Shown: piece after piece, positions 50,744 to 59,312 of the stretch | Position numbering within the stretch: the stretch's first letter is position 1 | Layout: the number at the start of each line of letters is the position of its first letter | From: Chryseobacterium sp. c4a | GTDB taxonomy: Bacteria > Bacteroidota > Bacteroidia > Flavobacteriales > Weeksellaceae | Reading direction: 5' to 3' | DNA length: 64,000 nt | NCBI RefSeq assembly: GCF_009900745.1 | Contig: NZ_WXVU01000015.1 | Coordinates: 1-64,000, forward strand | Translations under genes and position numbers: made by a program | The notes under the pieces: model-generated | Told to the model about the DNA's origin: nothing | Seen by the model: the letters and a program-made list of their open reading frames with translations, nothing else | The model's database searches: none

Positions 50744-51763
50744 TTAATTAACTCTTAATCCAGCTCTTAGCCCATTAGCTGCTACTACAGACTGCATCTT
50801 TGTTTTTTGTCCTGCTGTAAACATATATAAAGACTTGTCATTAGAATAATCCATATAATTCATAAACATTACAGATCTCTTTACTCCATAGCAAGTATTA
50901 TAAAGCGGGTAAGTTGGGTTACCTGTATTAGCAGTTGTTTGGGTAGGAGTATCTGCAATAAGGTCATCTCCACATGTTGTATCACCCCAGATATGTCTAA
51001 GTCCCATGTAGTGACCTACTTCGTGAGTAGCTGTTCTTCCTAAGTTAAAATTAGCAGATGTTCCGGTTTTACCAAAAAATGGAGCTGCTATTACTACACC
51101 ATCTTTCCATGTACCAGAATCTTCAGGCCATGATGAGTAGCCAAGGATATCCCCTCTAGTATCAGGCATACGTCCCACTACCCAAATATTGAAGTTGTTT
51201 GTAGTATTTGTAGCATCAATACCTCCTGTAGATGCTTTTTTCATGGTGTTGTTTTTTACATCTGTGGCACCCCAAGAGGATTTAGTTGTAGATTTTCTTA
51301 CTGTATTTACTAGCTTAAATCTTACTTTTACATCACCTGCTTTTACCCCTTGAAATTCTGTAGGTATTTTTGAAACATCAGAATTTGTTCCACCGTAATC
51401 TTCATTTAATACGGTAATCTGTTCTGCAATTCTTGCATCTGATACATTTTCCGCAGCTGTACTGTATAATACATTCACCACTACCGGGATTTCAACAGTT
51501 CCATCGGCTAGAACTTTTCCCATGGCCATGTTTTTAGCGAAATTGGTAGCATTGGATTCAAAATCAGCAACTTTTTGTCTTAATGCCGGGTCATTTTTTA
51601 AAGCTTCATTTCTCATTTCTTCTGAAGGGCAATTTCTTTGTGTAGCACTAAGAGGAGAAGAAGCTTCTGAATTCATTGGTGTTTCATTTTGGTTGTTTAC
51701 GCTGTCATTATTACATGCAGACATTAATCCCAGAGCAAGAGCTCCAAATAATAGTTTTTTCAT
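50744..51763 (-). CDS. M43 (pappalysin-like) zinc metalloprotease lipoprotein
   Basis: 339 residues. A lipoprotein signal ends LGLMSAC. The extended zinc motif H247-E-V-G-H251-x5-H257 (THEVGHYMGLRHIWGD) and the downstream Met-turn region FMNYMDYSND are those of M43 metzincins (cytophagalysin, ulilysin). TTCGDDLIADTP behind the zinc site provides the calcium/cysteine loop. There is no T9SS tail, so the enzyme is anchored by its lipid. It degrades extracellular or periplasmic proteins. It stands alone on the minus strand. Confidence 0.93.
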   Translation of the reverse strand: MKKLLFGALALGLMSACNNDSVNNQNETPMNSEASSPLSATQRNCPSEEMRNEALKNDPALRQKVADFESNATNFAKNMAMGKVLADGTVEIPVVVNVLYSTAAENVSDARIAEQITVLNEDYGGTNSDVSKIPTEFQGVKAGDVKVRFKLVNTVRKSTTKSSWGATDVKNNTMKKASTGGIDATNTTNNFNIWVVGRMPDTRGDILGYSSWPEDSGTWKDGVVIAAPFFGKTGTSANFNLGRTATHEVGHYMGLRHIWGDTTCGDDLIADTPTQTTANTGNPTYPLYNTCYGVKRSVMFMNYMDYSNDKSLYMFTAGQKTKMQSVVAANGLRAGLRVN

Positions 51764-51960
51764 ATCGCTTTATAATTTTGAGAATGTGAAATTATATTAT
51801 TTGAAATTGATATGCAAGTTATTTTGCATTTTATTTAAATAATTCTCATTTAATGATTGATTTAATTGTGTTTTGTTTATTTAAAATGGATTTATATTGA
51901 ATTTTAATTAAAATTGAAAATAATTAATATATTTCACAATTAAGTGGATTGAGTGAAATA

Positions 51961-51999
51961 AAAAAATTCTATAACTATTTATTTTTATAGAATTTTTTT
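51961..51999 (-). terminator. Intrinsic terminator of the LuxR-type TCS operon
   Basis: AAAAAATTCTATAA pairs with TTATAGAATTTTTT across 10 bases, 11 bases behind the response regulator stop. AT-rich, but the stem is 14 bp. Confidence 0.75.
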
Positions 52000-52009
52000 A
52001 ATATTACTG

Positions 52010-52651
52010 TTAGCCGGCAAAGCCATTTTTAATAGCAAAAACAGCTAATCCAACACGGGTTTTTAAATCCAGTTTTTCACATAATTGGTCTCGATAGCTC
52101 TCTACTGTTCTGGGACTGCAGCACATTCTATCTGCGATCTCTTTATAGCTTAGCTCAGTGACTGTGTATTTCAGAAACTCTTTTTCACGTTCGGAGATCT
52201 TTACCGAAATTTCAGATTCATTAGCTTTATTAAGATTGGAAAAAATAATTTTTGAAGCCCATTCAGGGTAAAAGAATCCGTCGGTATTTAATCTTATCAA
52301 AGCGGTTTCCAAATCTTTGGGATGAGTATTTTTTAAAAGGTATCCCTTGGCTCCGTTTTTAATCATTTTAATTACACTATTATCGTCACCTTGCATGCTG
52401 AGTGCCATTATTTTGATTTCCGGATGATTTTTGGTAACCCATGCAGCTGTTTCAAAACCATCCATCACAGGCATACTCACATCCATAAGGATGATGTCCG
52501 GAATTTTATTTCCCTCTTCAAATTTTTGTATCAGATCTTTGCCGCTATCACAGACGTAGATAACTTCAAATTCGCTGAAGTTCCCGATAATCCCTTCAAG
52601 GGCTTTAGCTATAAGTATATGATCATCAACAATTACGATTGTTTTTTTCAT
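52010..52651 (-). CDS. NarL/LuxR-family response regulator (TCS 3)
   Basis: 213 residues. Receiver with D9/D10 and phospho-acceptor D57 (DIILMDVSMPVMDGFE), LSMQGDDNS and the Lys in KNGAKGYLLKN. The C-terminal LuxR-type helix-turn-helix is SEREKEFLKYTVTELSYKEI, then ADRMCCSPRTVESYRDQLCEK. It is partner to the kinase just upstream (4 base overlap) and last gene of the operon. The adjacent Cys-Cys in the recognition region (RMCCSPRTVES) is unusual but need not be functional. Confidence 0.94.
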   Translation of the reverse strand: MKKTIVIVDDHILIAKALEGIIGNFSEFEVIYVCDSGKDLIQKFEEGNKIPDIILMDVSMPVMDGFETAAWVTKNHPEIKIMALSMQGDDNSVIKMIKNGAKGYLLKNTHPKDLETALIRLNTDGFFYPEWASKIIFSNLNKANESEISVKISEREKEFLKYTVTELSYKEIADRMCCSPRTVESYRDQLCEKLDLKTRVGLAVFAIKNGFAG

Positions 52652-53433
52652 GGCTGTTTTTTTAAGATAATATTAAGTTGGGTACCTGCATTTTTTTTAC
52701 TTTCAAGAAGGAAATCGGCACCGATAATTTCAGCTCTATTTTTCATATTGGTAAGACCTATTCCGTTGGATTTTGTATGAGCTGTATCAAATCCAATTCC
52801 ATCATCACGAATGGTGAGTTCCCAAAGTATATCTTCAGAAGTATTTAAACTGATAAATATATTTTTACAATGAGAATGTTTTATACTGTTTTGAATAAAT
52901 TCCTGAGTGATTCTGAGCAGTAAATTTTTATGTACAAAACCCAAATCCAGCTGATCAAAATTATGTTCGAAGCTGATCAGACATTTCTTCAATGAATTGG
53001 TGTTGTCCACTTCTTCCTGGATCAAAGTGATGATTTCTTTTTGACTGATATTATCATCTGTAAGGGTTTTTGAAAGACTTCGCAGATCTTGTAAAGATTG
53101 ATTGATAATTTGTGAAACCTGATCAATTCTTTCGTTGGCCTCCGGAACTTTGTTCTCATAAAGCATTTGTTGAACATATAGACTCACCAGGGTTAGTTTT
53201 TGTCCAATATTATCATGAAGTTCCCGCCCAATTTGCTGCATAGTAGCCTGTTGGATTTCCAGCTGAGTAGACAGTAACTCCCTTTGATGGATTTCGTTTT
53301 TCATTTCAATCTCATTAAGATATTCTTTCTTGCGCTGTCTGTAGTTTCTGATGTAGATACCTACTGCAACAGCAAACATTACAAAGAATGTATTGAAAAG
53401 AATGATTGTAGCTATTAATTCTGCTTTCCCCAT
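52648..53433 (-). CDS. Sensor histidine kinase, HisKA_3 type (TCS 3)
   Basis: 261 residues from the ATG at 53433; an upstream extension to 53505 would overlap the preceding gene more deeply and lacks sense. One N-terminal membrane helix (about 8-30), no periplasmic sensor, then a coiled coil, the HisKA_3 box QQIGRELHDNIGQKLTLVS and a HATPase with ITQEFIQNSIKHSHCKN and DGIGFDTAHTKSNGIGLTNM. With no sensor of its own, it may listen through the multi-TM protein encoded immediately upstream, whose gene overlaps it by 19 bases. Confidence 0.92.
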   Translation of the reverse strand: MGKAELIATIILFNTFFVMFAVAVGIYIRNYRQRKKEYLNEIEMKNEIHQRELLSTQLEIQQATMQQIGRELHDNIGQKLTLVSLYVQQMLYENKVPEANERIDQVSQIINQSLQDLRSLSKTLTDDNISQKEIITLIQEEVDNTNSLKKCLISFEHNFDQLDLGFVHKNLLLRITQEFIQNSIKHSHCKNIFISLNTSEDILWELTIRDDGIGFDTAHTKSNGIGLTNMKNRAEIIGADFLLESKKNAGTQLNIILKKQP

Positions 53434-54059
53434 ATAAATGAACTTGCAAATAAAATATACATTACAGCTCCGGAAACCTGAAAATAAGCAAAATAAAGAT
53501 CCCATATATCTCTATACTCCCAAAGCAGAGACATGAAGGTAAAAAATGGGAGCGTTCCTATATAAAAAAGAGTAATTCCCAGATTGATATAAAACATCCT
53601 GTTGGTACTAAATTTTAGGATCTCCGTTGAGTTGACCTGCTTATAATATTCCATGACTACCAAAACCATTAAAAATAAGCAACCTAAAGTATAATTTAGA
53701 GAATAAACAACCTTTTTTTCCATGAAAAGCGAAAGCTGTGGAATAAATGCGGCAAAGTACAGCACCGAAAATATATAGAACAACTTGGGCTTCTTCAAAG
53801 ATTTTACTGCATACAGCCAATAAAAATATATAAACTGCAGGGGCATTACAAAGTAATTGTAAAAGATAATCCTATCGATACGAAGAGGTTTTTCTGCCCA
53901 TTTCACAGAAGATTCACATAAAAAAATGGCAATAAGGTATAAAGAGAAATACTTCCAATGCAGTTTTTTTATACGGTTGAAATAAATAATGGAAACCAGA
54001 GCGGCTATGGCCTCTCCGGTGTACATAAATTGTGAGAAAAACCTCTGAAATTCAGTCAT
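53415..54059 (-). CDS. Multi-TM membrane protein of a two-component operon
   Basis: 214 residues with about seven hydrophobic helices (roughly 10-28, 36-52, 66-86, 92-110, 118-136, 156-180, 186-208) separated by short loops with aromatic and basic residues. No family is recognised from the sequence. Its 3' end overlaps the histidine kinase gene by 19 bases, so translation is coupled. Because that kinase lacks a sensor domain, this protein is the natural candidate for signal reception. That is inference from gene order. Confidence 0.75.
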   Translation of the reverse strand: MTEFQRFFSQFMYTGEAIAALVSIIYFNRIKKLHWKYFSLYLIAIFLCESSVKWAEKPLRIDRIIFYNYFVMPLQFIYFYWLYAVKSLKKPKLFYIFSVLYFAAFIPQLSLFMEKKVVYSLNYTLGCLFLMVLVVMEYYKQVNSTEILKFSTNRMFYINLGITLFYIGTLPFFTFMSLLWEYRDIWDLYFAYFQVSGAVMYILFASSFIWGKQN

Positions 54060-54088
54060 TGTTTATAATAAAGTTCTTTTAATTTATA

Positions 54089-54613
54089 CTAGAACATTCC
54101 TCTGGAGTTTCCGGGAGGAGATAAGATCCCACTATTTTCACCTAATTCTCCAGGAGGTTCTTGTCCTCGTGCTGTAAGGGCAAGATTAGGTGATTTTCTT
54201 TTTTTAATTTGTAAAGTATGGAAATCACAATTGAAAACTTCCCCCTCAAGTTCTTTTTTTAAAGTAGGAATCATAACAAGGGTGTGTCTTCCAGAATATT
54301 CTGGTGATACCGGGTGACTTTCCATAATGCCCCAATTCTCCATTTTTGGATAAGCAGCATAGTAAAATCTGATGCCCAAGTCTTCCGGAGTACATTCGGG
54401 GTCTATTTTGTGGGCCTCATTTTCCATCAGTGCGATGAAATTCTTCAATTTCGGAAGATCAAACCATATAGAATTAGCATCTTCAATTCCCATGGTTTTG
54501 TTGATGGCATTCATTTGGTTCTGACGATAATTGTCAATAAGAACTTTCATGAGTTCATTTGACATTATTCCTGACTCAGAAGAATAGCGCTCATTAGTAG
54601 ATTCTGTTTTCAT
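54089..54613 (-). CDS. Hypothetical protein, first gene of the TCS 3 operon
   Basis: 174 residues, no signal peptide or membrane helix. A helical, acidic N-terminal half (MSNELMKVLIDNYRQNQMNA; SIWFDLPKLKNFIALMENEA) leads into DLGIRFYYAAYPKM (about 83-96), a strand pair HTLVMIPTL, and a Pro/Gly-rich, probably disordered tail (ARGQEPPGELGENSG) ending GNSRGMF. I do not recognise the family. It lies 29 bases upstream of the multi-TM gene on the same strand. The promoter must lie in 54614-54773, behind the terminator of the small peptide gene. Confidence 0.7.
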   Translation of the reverse strand: MKTESTNERYSSESGIMSNELMKVLIDNYRQNQMNAINKTMGIEDANSIWFDLPKLKNFIALMENEAHKIDPECTPEDLGIRFYYAAYPKMENWGIMESHPVSPEYSGRHTLVMIPTLKKELEGEVFNCDFHTLQIKKRKSPNLALTARGQEPPGELGENSGILSPPGNSRGMF

Positions 54614-54773
54614 AACTTAGTTTTATAATGGAATATCCGTATTTCTGCAAATTTCGTAAAAAAATAGGTTAAAAAATAGAGTAGGGAATAGGGAATTATA
54701 CTATTATTTTTACCGTATTTTTACGGGTTGTATAGGAGTAGAAAAAGAGTAATGTAAAACTAGTTTATAGTAC

Positions 54774-54799
54774 ATAAAAAAACGGAGAAAAACTCTCCG
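54774..54799 (-). terminator. Intrinsic terminator of the small peptide gene
   Basis: On the minus strand CGGAGA and TCTCCG pair across 5 bases and are followed by a run of T (54782-54774). It lies 8-33 bases behind the peptide stop and separates the peptide transcript from the TCS 3 operon. Confidence 0.8.
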
Positions 54800-54806
54800 C
54801 TTATTT

Positions 54807-54959
54807 TTAAATACATCCGTACTTTTTAGGATCTCTGCAAACTAGACCTGCTGTACAACAAAGACCTGTAGGACAATTCCAGAATTCGTCACAGGCAATC
54901 ATTGGAGGAAGTACCCCGCCCGCAATTTTCTTTAGTTCGGTTCTTTTTAATTTTTTCAT
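54807..54959 (-). CDS. Short GG-leader peptide precursor with six cysteines
   Basis: 50 residues, found by reading the minus strand. Residues 1-15 (MKKLKRTELKKIAGG) are a short double-glycine leader like that of the peptide at 8704-8934. The predicted mature part (16-50, VLPPMIAC... to ...YGCI) has six cysteines at 23, 29, 34, 35, 41 and 49, that is C-x5-C-x4-CC-x5-C-x7-C. This order and spacing is the framework of inhibitor-cystine-knot miniproteins; three disulfides would be possible. It has its own terminator and a 340 base gap upstream. The TCS 3 operon lies directly downstream on the same strand. The gene is supported by leader, Cys pattern and terminator; product and role are inferred. 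Confidence 0.75.
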   Translation of the reverse strand: MKKLKRTELKKIAGGVLPPMIACDEFWNCPTGLCCTAGLVCRDPKKYGCI

Positions 54960-55216
54960 ACTGATTTTGTTTAAGTTATTAATTTGTTTGAAAAGTAAAT
55001 TTAATAATATTTCACTTTAAAAAGATATAAACTGTGAATAAAATTATTATTTTGAATTATTGGTGTGAATCTGATGATGTGTAGTTCATTAATTGTGAAT
55101 ATTTATTTTTTTTTAAAACGATATTGATATGTCTTTCTTTACAGTATCAAAAGGCTTTTTAAGTAGGCGGAAGGAAGAATAATCTTTACGGAAATTAATG
55201 CAGCTTCATTCTAAAA

Positions 55217-55258
55217 ATATAAAAAATAAGTGCCGCAGATTTTCTCTACAGCACTTAT
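55217..55258 (-). terminator. Intrinsic terminator of clpB
   Basis: On the minus strand ATAAGTGC pairs with GCACTTAT across a 17 base arm with further partial pairing (CTGTAGAG...), followed by a T-rich tract. It lies 42 bases behind the clpB stop. Between it and the small peptide gene (54960-55216) no further gene is seen. Confidence 0.85.
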
Positions 55259-55299
55259 CTACAAAAATTAATATATATGAAAAAAACTATTTTCTTCTT

Positions 55300-57894
55300 T
55301 TATTGTTCAGTGGGTCTGAATACTAATCCTGTTTCTACGAAGTAATCCAGGGTAATTCTGTCACCGTCATTTACATTTCCTGCAAGGATTTCTTTAGATA
55401 GTTTATTCAATACCTCTTGTTGAATTACTCTTTTTAAAGGTCTTGCTCCGAATGCAGGGTCATATCCTTTTTCCATCAAATAATCTACAGCATCCTGTGT
55501 GAATGTCATAATGATGTTACGTTTTGCTAGCATCTCATTAAACCCTCTCAATTGATACTGAACGATTTTTCCGATTTCTTTCTTTTTCAAAGGCTGGAAC
55601 AATACGATCTCATCAATTCTGTTCAGGAATTCCGGACGTAACGTTTGCTTTAAAAGATCGAAAACCTGATCTTTGGTTTTATCCACAATCTCATCCTGAT
55701 TTTCTTCGGTTAAGTTTTCAAAATTCTCCTGAATCAGATGTGAACCTAAATTCGAGGTCATAATAATGATAGAATTTTTAAAATTCACCACACGCCCTTT
55801 ATTATCTGTTAAACGACCGTCATCCAAAACCTGAAGTAAGGTATTGAAAACATCCGGATGCGCTTTTTCGATCTCATCTAAAAGAACTACGGAATAAGGT
55901 CTTCTTCTTACCGCTTCAGTCAATTGTCCGCCTTCATCATATCCTACATATCCCGGAGGCGCACCTACCAATCTGGAAACACTGTGACGTTCCTGATATT
56001 CACTCATATCAATTCTGGTCATATTGTTTTCATCATCGAATAAAAACTCTGCCAGTGCTTTAGCCAGCTCAGTTTTACCAACACCGGTTGTTCCTAAGAA
56101 TAAGAAGGATCCGATTGGTTTTTTATCATCACTTAATCCGGCTCTGTTTCTTCTGATCGCATCAGCTACAGCTTGAATTGCCTCATCCTGTCCTACCACT
56201 CTGTGGTGAAGTTCAGCTTCCAGGTTTAGTAATTTATCCCTCTCAGACTGCAATAACTTGGTTACAGGAATGCCTGTCCATTTTGCAATTACTTCAGAAA
56301 TATTTTCAGAAGTTACTTCCTCTTTGATAAGCTCATTCTGATGGTTCTGCATTTCAAGTTCCATTTTGGAAAGATCATCTTCTTTTTCACGAAGTTTTCC
56401 ATATTGGATTTCCGCTACTTTAGCATAATCTCCTGCTCTGGAAGCTCTTTCTGCTTCTAACTTCAGAGATTCAATATCTTTTTTGATCTGGGTAAGATCT
56501 TCACTTTTCTGTTTTTCTTTCAGCCATTTGGCGTTGATCTCATTTCTTTGTTCAGAAATTTTAGAGATATCTTCTTTTAAATGGTCGATTTTAGTTTGGT
56601 TGCCTTCTCTTGAAATTGCTGCTAGTTCGATTTCCAACTGCATCAATCTTCTGTCTAAAACATCCAGTTCTTCCGGTTTAGAATTGATTTCCATTCTCAG
56701 TTTAGCCGAAGCCTCGTCGATAAGGTCAATCGCTTTATCCGGTAAAAATCGGTCTGAAATATACCTTTGAGACATTTCCACTGCAGCGATAATCGCTTCA
56801 TCTTTGATTCTTACTTTATGGTGAGCCTCATATTTATCTTTAATTCCACGAAGGATAGAGATGGCAGATTCAGTATCCGGTTCTTCTACCATTACTTTCT
56901 GGAAACGTCTTTCTAATGCTTTATCCTTTTCAAAATACTTTTGGTATTCATTTAAAGTGGTTGCTCCGATGGCTCTTAATTCACCTCTTGCAAGGGCAGG
57001 TTTCAGAATGTTGGCAGCATCCATTGCACCTTCACCTCCTCCGGCACCTACTAAAGTGTGGATCTCATCAATGAAAAGAATGATCTGCCCGTCAGATTTG
57101 ATCACTTCATTCACTACAGATTTCAAACGCTCTTCAAATTCGCCTTTGTATTTTGCTCCGGCAATCAACGCTCCCATATCTAATGAATATAATGTTTTAT
57201 CCATCAGGTTTTCCGGAACATCGCCACTGATAATTCTGTGGGCAATTCCTTCAGCGATAGCCGTTTTACCTACACCCGGCTCTCCAATAAGGATAGGGTT
57301 GTTTTTCGTTCTTCTGGAAAGGATCTGTAATACTCTTCTTATTTCTTCATCACGTCCGATTACCGGATCCAGTTTTCCTTCAGCAGCTAATTCGTTGAAG
57401 TTTTTAGCATATTTATTTAAGGACTGGTAAGTTTCTTCTGAGCTTGCAGAATTAGCTTTACTTCCTTTTCTTAATTCTTTAATGGCTCCTTCCAATAATT
57501 TTTTGGTTACACCCATGTCTTTCAACATCTGAGAAACTTCAGAGCTGGTTTCTATTAAGGATAACCATAAATGTTCGATCGTTACATATTCATCACCCAT
57601 TTTTTTAGCGATGTTGGGTGCATCCAGCAATACTTTGTTTGCTGATTGTGAAAGATAGATATTTCCTCCCTGTACTTTAGGAAGCTTTTCTAAATTTTCA
57701 CGGTTTCGCTCTCTTACTAAATTGGCATCTGCTTCAGATTTCTTTAATAGGAAAGGCGATATATTTTCATCCACCTGGAAGATTCCTTCCAGTAAATGTT
57801 GAGGTTCTATTTGTTGGTTGCCAAATTCCATTGCAACTTGTTGAGCTGCCTGAATGGCTTCTTGTGATTTTACAGTATATTGGTTTAAGTTCAT
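55300..57894 (-). CDS. clpB: ATP-dependent chaperone ClpB
   Basis: 864 residues. Hexameric AAA+ disaggregase working with DnaK. Order: Clp N-domain (1-150), AAA-1 with Walker A GEPGVGKT (K210) and IDEIHTLVGAGG, the long coiled-coil M-domain (about 400-530; EEDDLSKMELEMQNHQNELI), AAA-2 with Walker A GTTGVGKT (K607), pore loop GYVGYDEGG and VLLDEIEKAHPDVFN, then the D2-small domain (ARPLKRVIQQEVLNKL). The M-domain distinguishes it from ClpA/C. Length is normal. Upstream, a 13 base direct repeat (58058/58101) could take part in control of this or the divergent gene. Confidence 0.97.
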   Translation of the reverse strand: MNLNQYTVKSQEAIQAAQQVAMEFGNQQIEPQHLLEGIFQVDENISPFLLKKSEADANLVRERNRENLEKLPKVQGGNIYLSQSANKVLLDAPNIAKKMGDEYVTIEHLWLSLIETSSEVSQMLKDMGVTKKLLEGAIKELRKGSKANSASSEETYQSLNKYAKNFNELAAEGKLDPVIGRDEEIRRVLQILSRRTKNNPILIGEPGVGKTAIAEGIAHRIISGDVPENLMDKTLYSLDMGALIAGAKYKGEFEERLKSVVNEVIKSDGQIILFIDEIHTLVGAGGGEGAMDAANILKPALARGELRAIGATTLNEYQKYFEKDKALERRFQKVMVEEPDTESAISILRGIKDKYEAHHKVRIKDEAIIAAVEMSQRYISDRFLPDKAIDLIDEASAKLRMEINSKPEELDVLDRRLMQLEIELAAISREGNQTKIDHLKEDISKISEQRNEINAKWLKEKQKSEDLTQIKKDIESLKLEAERASRAGDYAKVAEIQYGKLREKEDDLSKMELEMQNHQNELIKEEVTSENISEVIAKWTGIPVTKLLQSERDKLLNLEAELHHRVVGQDEAIQAVADAIRRNRAGLSDDKKPIGSFLFLGTTGVGKTELAKALAEFLFDDENNMTRIDMSEYQERHSVSRLVGAPPGYVGYDEGGQLTEAVRRRPYSVVLLDEIEKAHPDVFNTLLQVLDDGRLTDNKGRVVNFKNSIIIMTSNLGSHLIQENFENLTEENQDEIVDKTKDQVFDLLKQTLRPEFLNRIDEIVLFQPLKKKEIGKIVQYQLRGFNEMLAKRNIIMTFTQDAVDYLMEKGYDPAFGARPLKRVIQQEVLNKLSKEILAGNVNDGDRITLDYFVETGLVFRPTEQ

Positions 57895-58173
57895 ATTTTC
57901 TATATTTTTGGTAATGATTCGTTTAAAGTTCAGTTTTAAAAAACATCAAGAAACTAAATTTTAAGGCTCAGTTTCTTAATGCCTATCAATTATTTAATCA
58001 TGTAATCGAAGACTGTATCGCAAAAATCGTTCAATTATTAAATTTACAAAAAAATAGGACAAAATTTCCGGATTTGCTATTTTTAACGTAAAATTAACTT
58101 GACAAAATTTCCGATTTTATTTTTTATGGGAAAAAATAAATATTTAATATCTTGTCAGACGAAATAAAAACCG
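57895..58173. other. Divergent clpB / ABC transporter intergenic region with direct repeat
   Basis: 279 bases without a gene. The 13-mer GACAAAATTTCCG occurs twice in the same orientation, at 58058-58070 and 58101-58113, each followed by ATTT-rich sequence. The spacing of 43 bases is close to four helical turns. No CIRCE-like or sigma-32-like element was recognised for clpB. The region must hold promoters in both directions. Confidence 0.55.
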
Positions 58174-59307
58174 ATGAAAACGTTTCAGGGATATATAGAA
58201 GAAGTGACGGATCAGATCAGTTCCGGAAACTATGACCATGCATTAAAGCGGATCATAGACTTTACACTCGATACAGAAAAAATTATTTTTTATAAAAAGA
58301 CCAATGCATTTCTGAATTGGTACGATTCCCATCAATATTCCGAAGATGTTCCCGGAAAACTTAATCAGTTATTTTCTGAAATTACTGCTGAACTGAAGCA
58401 GAAAGAGCCGGCAGACCGCAATGTTCTGACCACCATGAACAATTGGGAAAAGAAGTATTCCAGTGCTTTCACATTGGGCCCGCTGAATCTTGAGATCAGA
58501 GCTGGTGAAATGATAGGATTGGTAGGAGAAAACGGAAATGGGAAAACAACGCTCCTCCGTTCTTTATGTGGAGAACTGAAAGAAACTAAAGGGGAACTGT
58601 ATTTTCTTTTTCCTTATAAAGATCCGTATGATCTTCGTTCAAAGTTGATTTATATTCCACAGCGTACTCCTTCATGGAGAGGAAGTCTTCTTCAGAATCT
58701 CTTATTTGTTGCGGCATCATATAGATATTCACCTGCCGAATCTGTTGAAATTACAGAACTGATCATTGCCAGACTGGGGCTCAGGAAATTCAGAGAATAT
58801 GCCTGGAAGGATCTAAGTTCAGGATATAAAATGAGATTTGAACTGGCCAGAATGCTTTTGAGAAAGCCTAAGATTCTTTTGATTGATGAACCGCTTGCCA
58901 ATCTCGATATTATCGCACAGCAAACGGTTTTGGAAGATCTCAGACAGATTGCGGATTCTCCTTTTCGCCCTTTGGCAGTTGTACTTAGTTCTCAGCAGCT
59001 TTATGAGGTAGAGAAAAATTCCAGCCAGATTATTTTCCTGAAAAACGGAAAACAGCAGGATCTGAACAGAGAAGATGCGAAGTTTCTTATTATAGAGTTT
59101 GAAACCGATGAAAATATCACTGATCTGAAACGGAAGTTTTCGCAGCTTCCGCTTCAATCACTTGAGCAAAATGGAAGCACGTTTATAGCGGTGTTTGATA
59201 AAGAGATGAAACGGGAAGATTTTATACAGTCTTGTCTGGGGCAGGCGATCAGTATTGTTTATTTCCGTGATATTTCAAAATCAAGTCGGGCTTTTTTCTT
59301 AAAATAG
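58174..59307 (+). CDS. ABC transporter ATP-binding protein with N-terminal extension
   Basis: 377 residues. About 90 N-terminal residues (MKTFQGYIEEVTDQISSGNY...) form a helical extension with no ABC motif. The ATPase domain then shows Walker A GENGNGKT (K124), the signature LSSGYKMRFELARMLL and Walker B LLIDEPLANLD (D238, E239). About 75 residues follow (SSRAFFLK at the end) of unknown role. The next gene, 5 bases on, encodes a multi-TM protein that should be the partner. The helical N-terminal extension is unusual for ABC ATPases of single-component exporters. Confidence 0.88.
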   Translation: MKTFQGYIEEVTDQISSGNYDHALKRIIDFTLDTEKIIFYKKTNAFLNWYDSHQYSEDVPGKLNQLFSEITAELKQKEPADRNVLTTMNNWEKKYSSAFTLGPLNLEIRAGEMIGLVGENGNGKTTLLRSLCGELKETKGELYFLFPYKDPYDLRSKLIYIPQRTPSWRGSLLQNLLFVAASYRYSPAESVEITELIIARLGLRKFREYAWKDLSSGYKMRFELARMLLRKPKILLIDEPLANLDIIAQQTVLEDLRQIADSPFRPLAVVLSSQQLYEVEKNSSQIIFLKNGKQQDLNREDAKFLIIEFETDENITDLKRKFSQLPLQSLEQNGSTFIAVFDKEMKREDFIQSCLGQAISIVYFRDISKSSRAFFLK

Positions 59308-59312
59308 ATTTT

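Noticed and set aside
56861..57430. Plus-strand frame of 189 codons
   Set aside because: Antisense of clpB, no family motif, and codon choice mirrors the clpB frame.
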